Source of the DNA: Marinarcus sediminis
GTDB taxonomy: Bacteria; Campylobacterota; Campylobacteria; Campylobacterales; Arcobacteraceae
Assembly (NCBI RefSeq): GCF_048571275.1
Contig: NZ_CP182357.1
Span: forward strand, 1,426,001 to 1,490,000
Length of the DNA stretch: 64,000 nt
Reading direction: 5' to 3'
The notes under the pieces were generated by a model. That model saw nothing but the letters and a program-made list of their open reading frames with translations. It searched no databases and was not told the DNA's origin. A program made the position numbers and the translations under genes. This document shows positions 44,270 through 53,732 of the stretch, piece by piece; position 1 is the stretch's first letter; each line of letters begins with the position of its first letter.

Positions 44270-46279
44270 ATGAGTATCAGAAAAAAAACGATGAGTGCAT
44301 TTTTAATAATAATTTTAATTACATTATTATCAAGTGTACTGGTATCTTATAACAACAGCAAAGTTAAACGAAATGTAGAACATTTGAGTAATGTCAGTTT
44401 TTCTGGAATTACTTTTTTATTAGAAGCCGACAGGGATTCTTATCAATCTAATGTTTCGCTCTCTCAAATCATGCACTTAAAAGATAAAGAGAGTATTCAA
44501 AAAAAGATTAAAAAAGGAGTCAATGATAATATTCTTCAAGTCAGACAACGATTTGACAAGTTCAAGAAAAAACTTGAAGACTCAATGCAAGATCAAGGGA
44601 CAAAATTTGATGAATTTGACAAGTATTATGACTTGACAAACAGTGATACTCAAAAATTGGTTGAATTGGTTAACAATGGAGAGAGTGAAGCTGCTACTGA
44701 ATTCTACTTTAATACCTATTTAAAAGATTATGAGTCAATGAGAGATTTGATTGATTACTTTACGACAGAAACTTATAAAGTTGTTGATGAAAATAAGGCT
44801 CATACAGAGGATTTAATTGCTCAATCTCAAACTATTTTTATTGTTATTACTCTTTTAACTATTCTGATTGGTATTTTCTTTACCGTGATGTTGGGAAGAG
44901 TGATAAACAATTCATTAGGAACATTTCAATTGGGATTATTGGATTTCTTTAAATATATTAATGGAGAAATTAAAGAAGTTAATATGTTGGATGAAAGCAA
45001 AAATGATGAAGTTTCTGAGATGTCAAAAGTGGTGAATAAAAATATTATTAACACCCAAGCACTGCTTGAAGATGACAGAAAATTGCTTGAAGAGGTTAAA
45101 AAGGTGGTCTCGTTGGTTAAAGATGGAAAATTTAAACAAACCATCACCTTAACCACTCAAAATAAGAGTTTAGAAGAGTTGAAAGTTATTTTTAACGAAA
45201 TGTTGGTTGTTATTGCTCAAAAAGTTACTGACGATATGGAAAAAATTGATTTGGCTTTCAAAGAGTACAGTAATCTGAATTTTGCCTATCGAATTTCTAA
45301 AAACAGTGGTGCAACTACAGATATTTTAAACAGTCTTGCTAAAATTATCAGTGAAATTTTAGTTGAAAATAAATCAAATGGACTCACGCTTCAATACAGT
45401 GCAAATAATCTTTTATCTAATGTCAATGAGCTGAACAGCTCTACAAATGAAGCAGCCGCATCATTAGAAGAGACGGCCGCAGCTTTAGAAGAGATTAACT
45501 CGAATGTCAAAAACAATGCTCAAAATGTGATACAAATGGTTACGTTTGCCAATGAATTGACTCAATCCGCAAAAGATGGTGGGGACATGGCAACGAATAC
45601 GACCAACTCTATGGATGAAATTAATCAGCAAGTTACAGCAATTAATGAAGCCATTAGTGTCATTGATCAAATTGCATTTCAAACCAATATCCTTTCACTT
45701 AATGCTGCCGTTGAAGCAGCAACTGCTGGAGAAGCGGGTAAAGGGTTTGCCGTGGTTGCACAAGAGGTAAGAAATTTGGCTTCAAGAAGTGCTGAAGCGG
45801 CAAAAGAGATTAAATCATTGGTTGAGAGTGCTACAGTTAAAGCCAATCATGGGAAAGATATTTCAGATAAAATGATTGAGGGGTATGAAAAACTCACAGG
45901 CAATGTTTCCAATACCCTTGACTTGATTAAACAAGTTGAATCGGCCATTAAAGAGCAACAATTGGGTATTGAACAAATCAGTAATGCGGTCAATCAACTT
46001 GATCAACAAACGCAACATAATGCTGCTATTGCTAACAATACCAGAGATATTGCAATGTATACACAAACGATTGCGGAAAGCATTGTAAAAGATGCCAATA
46101 CCAAAGAGTTTGAAGGTAAAGATAACGTTAAAATGAAAGATATGGCTACTTCAGCGGTTCAAATAAAAGAGGAAGCAAAGGTTGTCAAAAAAGATAAACC
46201 AGAAGCTCCCAAAACGCCTAAACCTACACAAAAAGAGAAGGTGGCAAAAAAAGACAATGATGAGTGGGACAGTTTTTAA
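44270..46279 (+). CDS. Methyl-accepting chemotaxis protein
   Basis: A transmembrane chemoreceptor of 669 residues. Membrane helices lie at about 7-28 and 188-210 around a helical periplasmic ligand domain of the four-helix-bundle kind. A HAMP-like region follows, and then the long signalling coiled coil with the tip LSLNAAVEAATAGEAGKGFAV. The tip has Thr and Ala where many receptors have Arg and His. The C-terminus EWDSF resembles the NWETF pentapeptide that docks CheR in E. coli receptors. AGAGGAG upstream decides for ATG 44270 over an upstream GTG at 44234. The stop overlaps the convergent bioD stop. Confidence 0.95.
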   Translation: MSIRKKTMSAFLIIILITLLSSVLVSYNNSKVKRNVEHLSNVSFSGITFLLEADRDSYQSNVSLSQIMHLKDKESIQKKIKKGVNDNILQVRQRFDKFKKKLEDSMQDQGTKFDEFDKYYDLTNSDTQKLVELVNNGESEAATEFYFNTYLKDYESMRDLIDYFTTETYKVVDENKAHTEDLIAQSQTIFIVITLLTILIGIFFTVMLGRVINNSLGTFQLGLLDFFKYINGEIKEVNMLDESKNDEVSEMSKVVNKNIINTQALLEDDRKLLEEVKKVVSLVKDGKFKQTITLTTQNKSLEELKVIFNEMLVVIAQKVTDDMEKIDLAFKEYSNLNFAYRISKNSGATTDILNSLAKIISEILVENKSNGLTLQYSANNLLSNVNELNSSTNEAAASLEETAAALEEINSNVKNNAQNVIQMVTFANELTQSAKDGGDMATNTTNSMDEINQQVTAINEAISVIDQIAFQTNILSLNAAVEAATAGEAGKGFAVVAQEVRNLASRSAEAAKEIKSLVESATVKANHGKDISDKMIEGYEKLTGNVSNTLDLIKQVESAIKEQQLGIEQISNAVNQLDQQTQHNAAIANNTRDIAMYTQTIAESIVKDANTKEFEGKDNVKMKDMATSAVQIKEEAKVVKKDKPEAPKTPKPTQKEKVAKKDNDEWDSF

Positions 46280-46911
46280 TCCCATTCACCCAGATAGTGA
46301 ACTTTATTAAAATAGGCTTCATAAAAAGGGAGGGTTACTTCGTTAAAACTCCCTTTATCTTTATATAAATTAATGTACCACTCAAAAGGAATGTTTCGAT
46401 GCTTTAACGCTTCTATTGAAAGCAAAGTATCATTGATACTTCCCAAATGGCTGGGTGCAATTAAAATGGCCTTACACTTTAACTCTTTGATTAAATCAAT
46501 CATAAAATACTCTTTTTCAATGGGCACCATAAGACCACCTGCGCCCTCAACAATCAAAACATCACAAAAGGTGTGGAGATATGCAACCTTTTGTTTTAAA
46601 AATGCAATATCGATATTGTGCTCTTTTTTAGCAACAAAAGGAGCTGCTGGAAGTTTAAATTGATATGGTACAACATCATTTATCTCAACATCAAAAGAGG
46701 GGTTCAAGGTTTTGGTTAAATTTAAAAGTTTTGAACCATCTGCAGGAAGGGTAATAACCCCCGTTTCTATGGGTTTAAAATACCCGACCTTATACCCCAT
46801 GTTGGCATATCTTTTCAAAAATTGTTCACAGGCATAACTCTTGCCCACATCTGTGTTTGTAGCTGTAATAAAGATTAATTGTTTAGTTTTTATAGTATTT
46901 TGACTTTTCAT
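46276..46911 (-). CDS. bioD: Dethiobiotin synthetase BioD
   Basis: BioD closes the ureido ring of dethiobiotin from DAPA, CO2 and ATP. The nucleotide loop TATNTDVGKSYACEQFLKRY lies near the N-terminus, with FKPIETG and VEGAGGLMVPIEKE later, all family marks. ATG at 46911 gives 211 residues, the normal length. A start further upstream (46974) would run into clpS and lacks support. Other biotin genes are not in the window. The gap to clpS holds the divergent promoters. Confidence 0.92.
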   Translation of the reverse strand: MKSQNTIKTKQLIFITATNTDVGKSYACEQFLKRYANMGYKVGYFKPIETGVITLPADGSKLLNLTKTLNPSFDVEINDVVPYQFKLPAAPFVAKKEHNIDIAFLKQKVAYLHTFCDVLIVEGAGGLMVPIEKEYFMIDLIKELKCKAILIAPSHLGSINDTLLSIEALKHRNIPFEWYINLYKDKGSFNEVTLPFYEAYFNKVHYLGEWD

Positions 46912-46927
46912 TGTAACTACTTTTTGG

Positions 46928-46933
46928 TATAAT
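46928..46933 (+). promoter_or_regulatory. Candidate -10 box for clpS-clpA
   Basis: GGTATAATAAT in the 54-base gap between bioD and clpS gives TATAAT at 46928-46933, 33 bases ahead of the clpS GTG. Confidence 0.5.
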
Positions 46934-46965
46934 AATTTATATTTTAGCAAAAAAGGTTTTAATAA

Positions 46966-47265
46966 GTGGCACATGAGTTTGAGATTGAATTAGAGGATGA
47001 CGTACAATTACAAGAACCTAAAAAGTTTAAAGTTTTTTTATTAAATGATGATTATTCGACGATGGATTTTGTCATAGATGTTTTGACAAAAATTTTTAGA
47101 AAAACAGCCGATGAAGCTACAATTATTATGCTGAATATACACAACAACGGAAGAGAAGTTTGTGGTATTTATACCCATGAAATAGCTTCAACAAAAGTTG
47201 CACAAGTTAAAAATATGGCAAGAAGTAAAGGGTTTCCTTTAAAAGCTGTAATGGAAGAAGAATAA
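46966..47265 (+). CDS. clpS: ClpAP adaptor ClpS
   Basis: ClpS delivers proteins with destabilising N-terminal residues to ClpAP. The 99-residue protein shows the N-degron pocket features FLLNDDYSTMDFVIDVL and NIHNNGREVCGIYTHEIA. The start is GTG at 46966. It is followed 2 bases later by clpA. Two N-degron transferases, aat and bpt, lie downstream in the same window. Confidence 0.95.
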   Translation: MAHEFEIELEDDVQLQEPKKFKVFLLNDDYSTMDFVIDVLTKIFRKTADEATIIMLNIHNNGREVCGIYTHEIASTKVAQVKNMARSKGFPLKAVMEEE

Positions 47266-47267
47266 CA

Positions 47268-49499
47268 ATGATAAGTAAAGAATTAAGAGATGTATTCTCG
47301 CAAGCAGTTGCGTATGCAAAAGTAAGTAAACATGAGTATTTGACACTCGAACATATATTTTTAATGCTCATACACAATGAAATCATCACATCGTTATTGG
47401 ACGATTTGGGTTTGGACAGTGATATTATTTATACAAAAATTAAAACGCATATTGATAATACGACCCCTAAATTACCTGTAGATATTAATGATGAACCTAT
47501 GGAGACACTGTCTTTAACATCAACGATTGAACACATGGTTGCACACACACAAACTTCTGGAAAGGGGAATGCTGGGGTAGAAGATATGTTTGTTGCAATT
47601 TTAAAAAGTGAGCAGTCGTATGCAACATATTTATTAAAAGAGCAAGGTGTAGAGAGAATAGATATTTTAGAAGAGATCAGTCACAAAGATTTTGATACCA
47701 ATGACGAAGAGACCGAGGGGTTTGGAAACAGTGATGAGCCTAAACAGAAAGATTTATTGGCACAAAATTCAACAGAATTGGTTGCATTGGCAAAAAAAGG
47801 TGAAATTGATCCCATTATTGGTCGAGAAAAAGAGATCAGCAGAGTCATTGAAATCTTAAGTCGTAGAAAGAAAAATAACCCTATTTTAGTAGGAGAACCA
47901 GGTGTTGGTAAAACAGCCATTGCTGAGGGGTTGGCATTAGAGATTTCAAATGAAAATGTTCCTAATAGTTTGAAAAACTCAAAGGTTTTTTCACTGGATA
48001 TGGGTTCAATGGTTGCTGGAACAAAATATCGTGGAGATTTTGAAAAAAAACTCAAAGGCCTTTTAAAAGAGATCAGCTTGATTGATGATGCCATTTTATT
48101 TATCGATGAAATTCATACGATTGTGGGGGCAGGAAGTGTCAGTGGCAGTTCTATGGATGCTTCAAATATTTTAAAACCGATGTTAGCCAATGGGAAACTC
48201 CGATGTATAGGAGCAACAACCTTTGCAGAGTACCGAAATGATTTCAGTAAAGACAAAGCTTTAAGCAGACGATTTGCAAAAGTAGATGTGAGTGAACCTT
48301 CCATTGAAGATACCATCACTATTTTAAATGGACTAAAATCAAAATATGAAGAGTTTCATCATGTTAAATACAGTGCCAATGCGATTAAAATAGCCGTAGA
48401 GTTGAGTAAAAAATTTATCAATGATCGATTTTTACCTGACAGTGCCATTGATGTTATTGATGAGGTCGGAGCAACCAAAAAGTTAAAAGAAGAGGCAAAG
48501 GCAAGCAGAACAAAAGTCTTTACCATTACACAAAAAGATGTTGAAGACACGGTTTCTAAAATGGCTCAGATTCCTCCGAAATCGGCAACAAAGTCAGACT
48601 TGACACTGCTTAAAGCACTTGAAAAAAATATGCAAAAAAGAGTTTTTGGACAAGATGAAGCCATTGTTAAAATTGTTCAAGCCATTAAGATTAACCGAGC
48701 AGGTTTAGGCGGTGAGAAAAAACCCATTGGAAGTTTTCTTTTTACAGGGCCAACGGGAGTGGGAAAAACTGAAGTGGCCAAAGAGTTGTCTCATCAAATG
48801 GGGATTCATTTTGAACGTTTTGATATGAGTGAATATATGGAAGCACATACCATTTCAAGACTTATTGGAGCACCTGCTGGATATGTGGGGTTTGAAAATG
48901 GCGGATTGTTAACGGAAGCCATAAGAAAACATCCGCATTGTGTGTTGCTTTTAGATGAAATTGAAAAAGCGCACCCCGATTTGATGAGTTTGTTGCTTCA
49001 AGTTATGGACAATGCAGAGTTAACCGATAACAGTGGAAATAAATCAGATTTTCAAAACGTTATTTTAATTATGACCTCAAATTTGGGTTCAGCTGAAGCT
49101 AATGTTATGGGATTTACCAAAGATGAAACACTCAATGAAGGCAAAGCCATTAAAAAATTCTTTGCCCCAGAGTTCAGAAACAGATTAGATGCCACGGTGA
49201 ATTTTGCTTACCTCACTTTAGATATTGTGGTAAAAGTGGTGACCAAATTTATCCATGATTTAGAGGCACAAATTGTGGATAAAGATATTAAAATTAATAT
49301 GACAATACGTGCAAAAAAAGAGTTGGCACGATTGGGTTACGATAAACAAATGGGGGCAAGACCTTTGGGACGAGTCATTTCTCAAAACATTAAAATGCCG
49401 TTGACCGATGAGATACTCTTTGGTCAACTTAAAAATGGAGGCAGTGTCGATATTGACTTTGTCAATGAAAAGTTTGTTTTTAAGTATAATAAGATATAA
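47268..49499 (+). CDS. clpA: ATP-dependent Clp protease ATPase ClpA
   Basis: ClpA unfolds substrates for ClpP. The N domain (about 1-150) binds ClpS. Two AAA+ modules follow, with Walker A motifs GEPGVGKT at 209-216 and GPTGVGKT at 494-501, Walker B LFIDEIHTIVGAG and LLLDEIEKAH, and pore-loop and arginine-finger regions. The 743-residue length and lack of a long middle domain separate ClpA from ClpB. A terminator hairpin follows the stop. Confidence 0.96.
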   Translation: MISKELRDVFSQAVAYAKVSKHEYLTLEHIFLMLIHNEIITSLLDDLGLDSDIIYTKIKTHIDNTTPKLPVDINDEPMETLSLTSTIEHMVAHTQTSGKGNAGVEDMFVAILKSEQSYATYLLKEQGVERIDILEEISHKDFDTNDEETEGFGNSDEPKQKDLLAQNSTELVALAKKGEIDPIIGREKEISRVIEILSRRKKNNPILVGEPGVGKTAIAEGLALEISNENVPNSLKNSKVFSLDMGSMVAGTKYRGDFEKKLKGLLKEISLIDDAILFIDEIHTIVGAGSVSGSSMDASNILKPMLANGKLRCIGATTFAEYRNDFSKDKALSRRFAKVDVSEPSIEDTITILNGLKSKYEEFHHVKYSANAIKIAVELSKKFINDRFLPDSAIDVIDEVGATKKLKEEAKASRTKVFTITQKDVEDTVSKMAQIPPKSATKSDLTLLKALEKNMQKRVFGQDEAIVKIVQAIKINRAGLGGEKKPIGSFLFTGPTGVGKTEVAKELSHQMGIHFERFDMSEYMEAHTISRLIGAPAGYVGFENGGLLTEAIRKHPHCVLLLDEIEKAHPDLMSLLLQVMDNAELTDNSGNKSDFQNVILIMTSNLGSAEANVMGFTKDETLNEGKAIKKFFAPEFRNRLDATVNFAYLTLDIVVKVVTKFIHDLEAQIVDKDIKINMTIRAKKELARLGYDKQMGARPLGRVISQNIKMPLTDEILFGQLKNGGSVDIDFVNEKFVFKYNKI

Positions 49500-49523
49500 A
49501 GTTATATGATGCTTAAAAGAGAT

Positions 49524-49553
49524 AATCAAGCCAATGGGCTAGGTTGTTTTTTT
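49524..49553 (+). terminator. Rho-independent terminator after clpA
   Basis: AATCAAGCC pairs with GGCTAGGTT (one mismatch, one wobble) around AATG and is followed by GTTTTTTTG. It separates clpSA from the cytochrome gene. Confidence 0.75.
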
Positions 49554-49596
49554 GACGTATTTGTGTAAAGTTGACAATTAAAATAAAAGGATTCTC

Positions 49597-50118
49597 ATGA
49601 AAATATTAATTTTCTCAACGATAGTAGCAGCATTTTTATTGACTGGATGTAATGATGATAAAAAAACATCTTCAACAACAACGGTCGAAACCGTTAAACC
49701 ACAGGCTGCTCAATCTATTGATGAAGCAACCGTAGTGACAGAAGCAAAAGAAGAAGCAAAAGTCGCTTTAAATGATGTTAAAGACGAAGTTGCTGTAGTG
49801 GATGAAAAAGTCAATAAAGCTGTGGAAGAGAAAGTTGAAGAAGCCAAAGTTGCTGTAACTCAAAGTCAGCCTACTGTTGGTGAAACACTGTACAAAAAAA
49901 CATGTTCAGGATGTCATGGTGTAACAGCAGAGAAAAAAGCGTTGGGTGTTTCTCAAGTCATTCAAGGTTGGGATAAAGAAAAAACAGTTGCGGCACTTCA
50001 TGGATATAAAGATAACACCTATGGTGCAGGTATGAAAAACATTATGTTTGGACAAGTATCTTCTTTAGATGAAGAGAGCATCAATTCAGTAGCAGAATAT
50101 ATTGCAACATTAAAATAA
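49597..50118 (+). CDS. Lipoprotein c-type cytochrome
   Basis: The 173-residue protein has a lipoprotein signal with lipobox LLTGC (lipidated Cys near residue 18), a long Ala/Val/Lys/Glu-rich helical spacer (about 25-88) and a C-terminal cytochrome c domain with one haem site CSGCH and the axial Met in GAGMKNIMFG. The spacer would hold the haem domain away from the membrane. This design suits a small mobile electron carrier. Its redox partners are not next to it. An AAAAGGA ribosome site precedes the ATG. Confidence 0.85.
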   Translation: MKILIFSTIVAAFLLTGCNDDKKTSSTTTVETVKPQAAQSIDEATVVTEAKEEAKVALNDVKDEVAVVDEKVNKAVEEKVEEAKVAVTQSQPTVGETLYKKTCSGCHGVTAEKKALGVSQVIQGWDKEKTVAALHGYKDNTYGAGMKNIMFGQVSSLDEESINSVAEYIATLK

Positions 50119-50132
50119 AAAGTTTTGATTTT

Positions 50133-50801
50133 TTGCATATTTTACCCTTAGATAAATACTCTTTTAGTTTTCCCAATCCTCTCTATGCTGATGACGAAGG
50201 CCTTTTAGCATATGGAGGGGATCTTAACCCACAAAGAGTTCTTAAAGCGTACATGAGTGGAATTTTCCCTTGGTACAATCAGCATGACCCCATTCTTTGG
50301 TGGTCACCCAATCCCAGATTTATTTTGCCATTAGATGAATTTAAAGTCTCAAAATCACTTCAAAAAAGAGTCAACAGCAGTTTGTATGAAGTGAAATTTG
50401 ATACCAATTTTAGACAAACCATGATTGAGTGTTCTAATATTCCCAGACAAGGTCAAACAGGAACCTGGATTTTGCCTGAAATTATTGATGCGTATTCAAC
50501 CCTTCATGAGATGGGATTTGCACACAGCTTTGAAGCTTATTTTGATGGGGAACTTGTAGGGGGTGGTTATGGCATTGCTTTAGGAGATATCTTTTGTGGT
50601 GAATCGATGTTTGCAAAAAAAAGTGATGCATCTAAAGTGGCCTTGTATTCTCTTGTACAACGTTTAAAAAAGCATGGCTTTAAACTCATTGATTGTCAAA
50701 TCCCCACACCTCATTTAGAATCTTTGGGTGCAAAAAGGGTTTCCAGAGCCACTTTTTTAGAACAGGTTAAAGCCTCATTAGAAAATCCAAAAGAGTTTTA
50801 A
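50133..50801 (+). CDS. aat: Leucyl/phenylalanyl-tRNA-protein transferase Aat
   Basis: Aat adds Leu or Phe from aminoacyl-tRNA to N-terminal Lys or Arg, making a ClpS degron. The 222 residues include the family pattern DDEGLLAYGGDLNPQRVLKA, then GIFPWYNQHDPILWWSPNPR. The start is TTG at 50133, in a 14-base gap after the cytochrome. With clpS and clpA just upstream it places recogniser, unfoldase and modifier close together. Confidence 0.94.
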   Translation: MHILPLDKYSFSFPNPLYADDEGLLAYGGDLNPQRVLKAYMSGIFPWYNQHDPILWWSPNPRFILPLDEFKVSKSLQKRVNSSLYEVKFDTNFRQTMIECSNIPRQGQTGTWILPEIIDAYSTLHEMGFAHSFEAYFDGELVGGGYGIALGDIFCGESMFAKKSDASKVALYSLVQRLKKHGFKLIDCQIPTPHLESLGAKRVSRATFLEQVKASLENPKEF

Positions 50802-50861
50802 TTTCAATACTTTAACAAAAAACTATTTCTAAAATATCAGATTAGTTTTAAACTTTTTCAA

Positions 50862-50867
50862 TATAAT
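50862..50867 (+). promoter_or_regulatory. Candidate -10 box for the FTR-rhodanese gene
   Basis: TATAAT in an A/T-rich 93-base gap, 28 bases ahead of the ATG at 50895. Confidence 0.45.
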
Positions 50868-50894
50868 TTCGCAAAAATTATATAAGGTTTTCTT

Positions 50895-51638
50895 ATGATA
50901 AAGAAATTGGATATTAACTCAGAAGAGTTTATCAATGAATTAGAAATAACAAAAAGTTTTACCGATAAAGTGTGTGCACAAATGGGTTTTGTGTATAATC
51001 CAGAGTCCGATGTAAATGAGTCAGTTCAACAAGGTTTGACTCGGAATAAATTGATTTATAATAAAAGATTTTGTCCATGTTTTATGGTCATCGGTGATAC
51101 CAAAGAGGAACAAAAAGCAGCCAACAACAGAGTTTGCCCTTGTACCCCTGCGCTTGAAGTAGAAATACCCAATGATGGAAAATGTCGATGTGGAATCTTT
51201 TGTACCCCACAATACGCACAAGAGAATGCCTTAAAAAATAGTATTGAAGAGGCAACACATACGCACTCAAGAGGTTTAAGTAAAAAAGAGTGTGACGTGT
51301 TATTGAGTCAAAAAAATATTGACTCTTCAGAATTAGAAGCCCTTTTAATTGCACGAGAAGAGAAAACAGTTGATTTTAATTTGGTGGATGTAAGAGAGTG
51401 GATGGAATGGGTAGGAACACGAATTCAAGGGTGTGATTATTTGATTCCAACAACATCATTTTATAACTCAATAACTCAAATTGATACCCAAAAAGATAAA
51501 CCCGTGATTGTCTATTGTCATATTGGAAGCCGAAGTGCATATTGTCAACGAATTATGAAAGATTTGGGTTTTAAAATGGTTGTCAATTTAGAACATGGTA
51601 TTGTGGCTTATCAAGGGGAACTGACAAGCGGTGAATAG
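50895..51638 (+). CDS. Fusion of a ferredoxin-thioredoxin reductase catalytic-type domain and a rhodanese
   Basis: The 247-residue protein joins two domains. Residues about 10-110 resemble the catalytic chain of ferredoxin-thioredoxin reductase, with six cysteines in the right order: C60-P-C62, C81-P-C83 and C97-R-C99. These would bind a 4Fe-4S cluster and an active disulfide. The family's CHC is CRC here, so the catalytic His is Arg. Residues about 125-245 form a rhodanese domain with active Cys208 in YCHIGSRS. The likely use is redox or sulfur transfer coupled to a thiol partner, but the true substrate is unknown. No separate variable FTR subunit is nearby. Confidence 0.8.
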   Translation: MIKKLDINSEEFINELEITKSFTDKVCAQMGFVYNPESDVNESVQQGLTRNKLIYNKRFCPCFMVIGDTKEEQKAANNRVCPCTPALEVEIPNDGKCRCGIFCTPQYAQENALKNSIEEATHTHSRGLSKKECDVLLSQKNIDSSELEALLIAREEKTVDFNLVDVREWMEWVGTRIQGCDYLIPTTSFYNSITQIDTQKDKPVIVYCHIGSRSAYCQRIMKDLGFKMVVNLEHGIVAYQGELTSGE

Positions 51639-51655
51639 ACTTTTATAAGTGGTAA

Positions 51656-52711
51656 TTACTTTGAATTACCATTTATAAACTCATTTAACTTATTTTGTTT
51701 TTTAATCAATTGCATGATAGAGATAAAAAATGTAACCAAGGCTGGTCCAATGATCATTCCCCAAAACCCAATGGTTGAAAGCCCTGCAATGATGGCGAAA
51801 AATATGAGCAACTCATTAATGGCAGTTGGGGTTCTTACGACTCTTTTATTGATATATTTTATGATGATAGGTTTTATAAAAGTATCTGCAATGATAGAGA
51901 TAACCACAATGGAGTAGATGCCAATATAAACAGCGTTGGAAATAGAACCCGAAAAGATTTCATATAACGCAATTGGTACCCACATAATGGCACCTCCAAT
52001 AAGAGGAATCAGTGAGGCAAAGCCATACAATACCCCATATAAAAGCCCATCGTAATCAAAAAAGTTGATAAAAAATCCAAACAGAAATCCCTCAAAAATA
52101 GCGGTGACTAAAATGGAATACAGAACAATACTCATGACATTCGATGATTCAGAAAATACCGTGCGGCTGTCTTCATGATTCAGAGGAATCAGTTCAATAA
52201 TAAAGTTAGAAAACTCCTTATTGTATAAATTCATAAAAAAATAAAACGTTAAAATAAGAAACATATCCATCATAAAGCGTGCTGAACTTTTTCCCAATAC
52301 TGCTCCAAAAGAGATGGTTTTTTCTACTACCGTTGAAATATTGATATTTTCTAATGGTCCTAACAGATACTCTTTAATAAAAGAGTACTCATTGGGGATA
52401 CTGGCAACAAATGTCAAGGCTACATTATACAAATCGATAATGGCTTGTTTATCCAGATGGTTCAAATAGTTAATAAATGAGAAGATAAAATAAATCAGTG
52501 GAATAAAAAAGACCATGCCTAAAAAGAAGGTGATAAACACGGAACACAATAATCGATTTTGTATTTTAAAAAACATAAATTTATAGATGGAGTTTGTAGC
52601 AATTGCTAAAAGAAGTGCCACTAAAATGGATTTTAAAAAAGGTTGAAACAACTCTGATAGAAAATAGAGTGTGAGTGTTGCAACAATCAATAAAAAGTGT
52701 ATTGGTTTCAA
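51656..52711 (-). CDS. AI-2E family permease
   Basis: The 351-residue integral membrane protein has about eight helices in the AI-2E/PerM arrangement, with the family pattern PLIGGAIMWVPIALYEIF in the C-terminal half. Relatives include TqsA and sodium/proton antiporter types, so the substrate is uncertain. The start is TTG at 52711, overlapping the ruvB stop. It is the last gene of a panB-ruvB-permease set on the minus strand. Confidence 0.85.
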   Translation of the reverse strand: MKPIHFLLIVATLTLYFLSELFQPFLKSILVALLLAIATNSIYKFMFFKIQNRLLCSVFITFFLGMVFFIPLIYFIFSFINYLNHLDKQAIIDLYNVALTFVASIPNEYSFIKEYLLGPLENINISTVVEKTISFGAVLGKSSARFMMDMFLILTFYFFMNLYNKEFSNFIIELIPLNHEDSRTVFSESSNVMSIVLYSILVTAIFEGFLFGFFINFFDYDGLLYGVLYGFASLIPLIGGAIMWVPIALYEIFSGSISNAVYIGIYSIVVISIIADTFIKPIIIKYINKRVVRTPTAINELLIFFAIIAGLSTIGFWGMIIGPALVTFFISIMQLIKKQNKLNEFINGNSK

Positions 52712-53730
52712 AACAGTTGTCCCTCTTTTGTTTGAAGTGTAGGTGGTGTCAATCTGAAAAGTTCATAGCTTTTAACGCTGGCAACTCTTCCTCGAGCTGT
52801 TCTTTCTATGTAACCGTTGGCCAATAAATATGGTTCAATTGCATCTTCGATTGTTCCCTCATCTTCACTCAGTGCTGCTGCAATGGTTGAGAGTCCCATG
52901 GGTTTACCTCTGTTTGAGATTAAAAGTTCCAAAAGGTTTAAATCCATTTCATCAAACCCTTTATCATTGACTCCCAATTCATTTAACGCGTATTGACACC
53001 GTTTTAATATAATATCCGGTTCACTCTCTACTTCTGCAAAATCTCTGACACGTCTTAAGAGTCGTAATGCCACTCTTGGTGTGCCTCGACTTCTTCTGGC
53101 AATTTCATGGCTGGCATCATCTTGACAAAATTTTTCCAGTTTGTTTGAAGCTTTTTGTACAATTTTTGCCAACTCTGCATCGGTGTAAAACTGCATTCTA
53201 AAGTGCATACCAAACCGTTCACGAAGTGGGTTTGAAAGCATTCCTGCACGGGTGGTTGCCCCGATTAGTGTAAATCGTGGCAAATCTATTTTCACCGTTT
53301 GTGCAGCAGGTCCACTTCCAATAATAATATCCAATCGATAATCTTCCATAGCCGGATATAAAATCTCTTCAACAGCAGGGCTGAGTCGGTGAATTTCATC
53401 AATAAAAAGAATATCACCTTCATCTAAATTGGTTAAAATGGCAGCCAAATCACCCGACTTTTCTATCATGGGTCCTGCGGTAATTTTGATGTTTGAGTTC
53501 ATCTCATGACTGATCAAATAACTCAATGTGGTTTTTCCAAGCCCTGGAGGTCCATAAAATAAGATATGGTCAAGGGCTTCATTTCTTTTTTTACTCGCAT
53601 CAATAAAGACTCTGAGATTTTTTTTGATTTTTTCTTGACCAATGTAGTCATCCCATGTTGAGGGTCTTAAACTCGCCTCAGAACTGTTATCTTCAAATGA
53701 TATTTGTTCAACTTCTACAATTCGTTCCAC
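52708..53730 (-). CDS. ruvB: Holliday junction helicase RuvB
   Basis: RuvB is the AAA+ motor that drives branch migration with RuvA. The 340 residues contain Walker A GPPGLGKTT (60-68), Walker B ILFIDEIHRL (near 104), sensor LIGATTRAGML and a C-terminal winged helix with EPYLLANGYIERTARGR. The start is GTG at 53730 with GAGGA inside the end of panB. ruvA and ruvC are not linked here. Confidence 0.96.
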   Translation of the reverse strand: MERIVEVEQISFEDNSSEASLRPSTWDDYIGQEKIKKNLRVFIDASKKRNEALDHILFYGPPGLGKTTLSYLISHEMNSNIKITAGPMIEKSGDLAAILTNLDEGDILFIDEIHRLSPAVEEILYPAMEDYRLDIIIGSGPAAQTVKIDLPRFTLIGATTRAGMLSNPLRERFGMHFRMQFYTDAELAKIVQKASNKLEKFCQDDASHEIARRSRGTPRVALRLLRRVRDFAEVESEPDIILKRCQYALNELGVNDKGFDEMDLNLLELLISNRGKPMGLSTIAAALSEDEGTIEDAIEPYLLANGYIERTARGRVASVKSYELFRLTPPTLQTKEGQLF

Positions 53731-53732
53731 GT

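Noticed and set aside
46912..46974. Longer bioD reading frame starting at 46974
   Set aside because: It would cross the clpS promoter and start, and the BioD family begins near the ATG at 46911.
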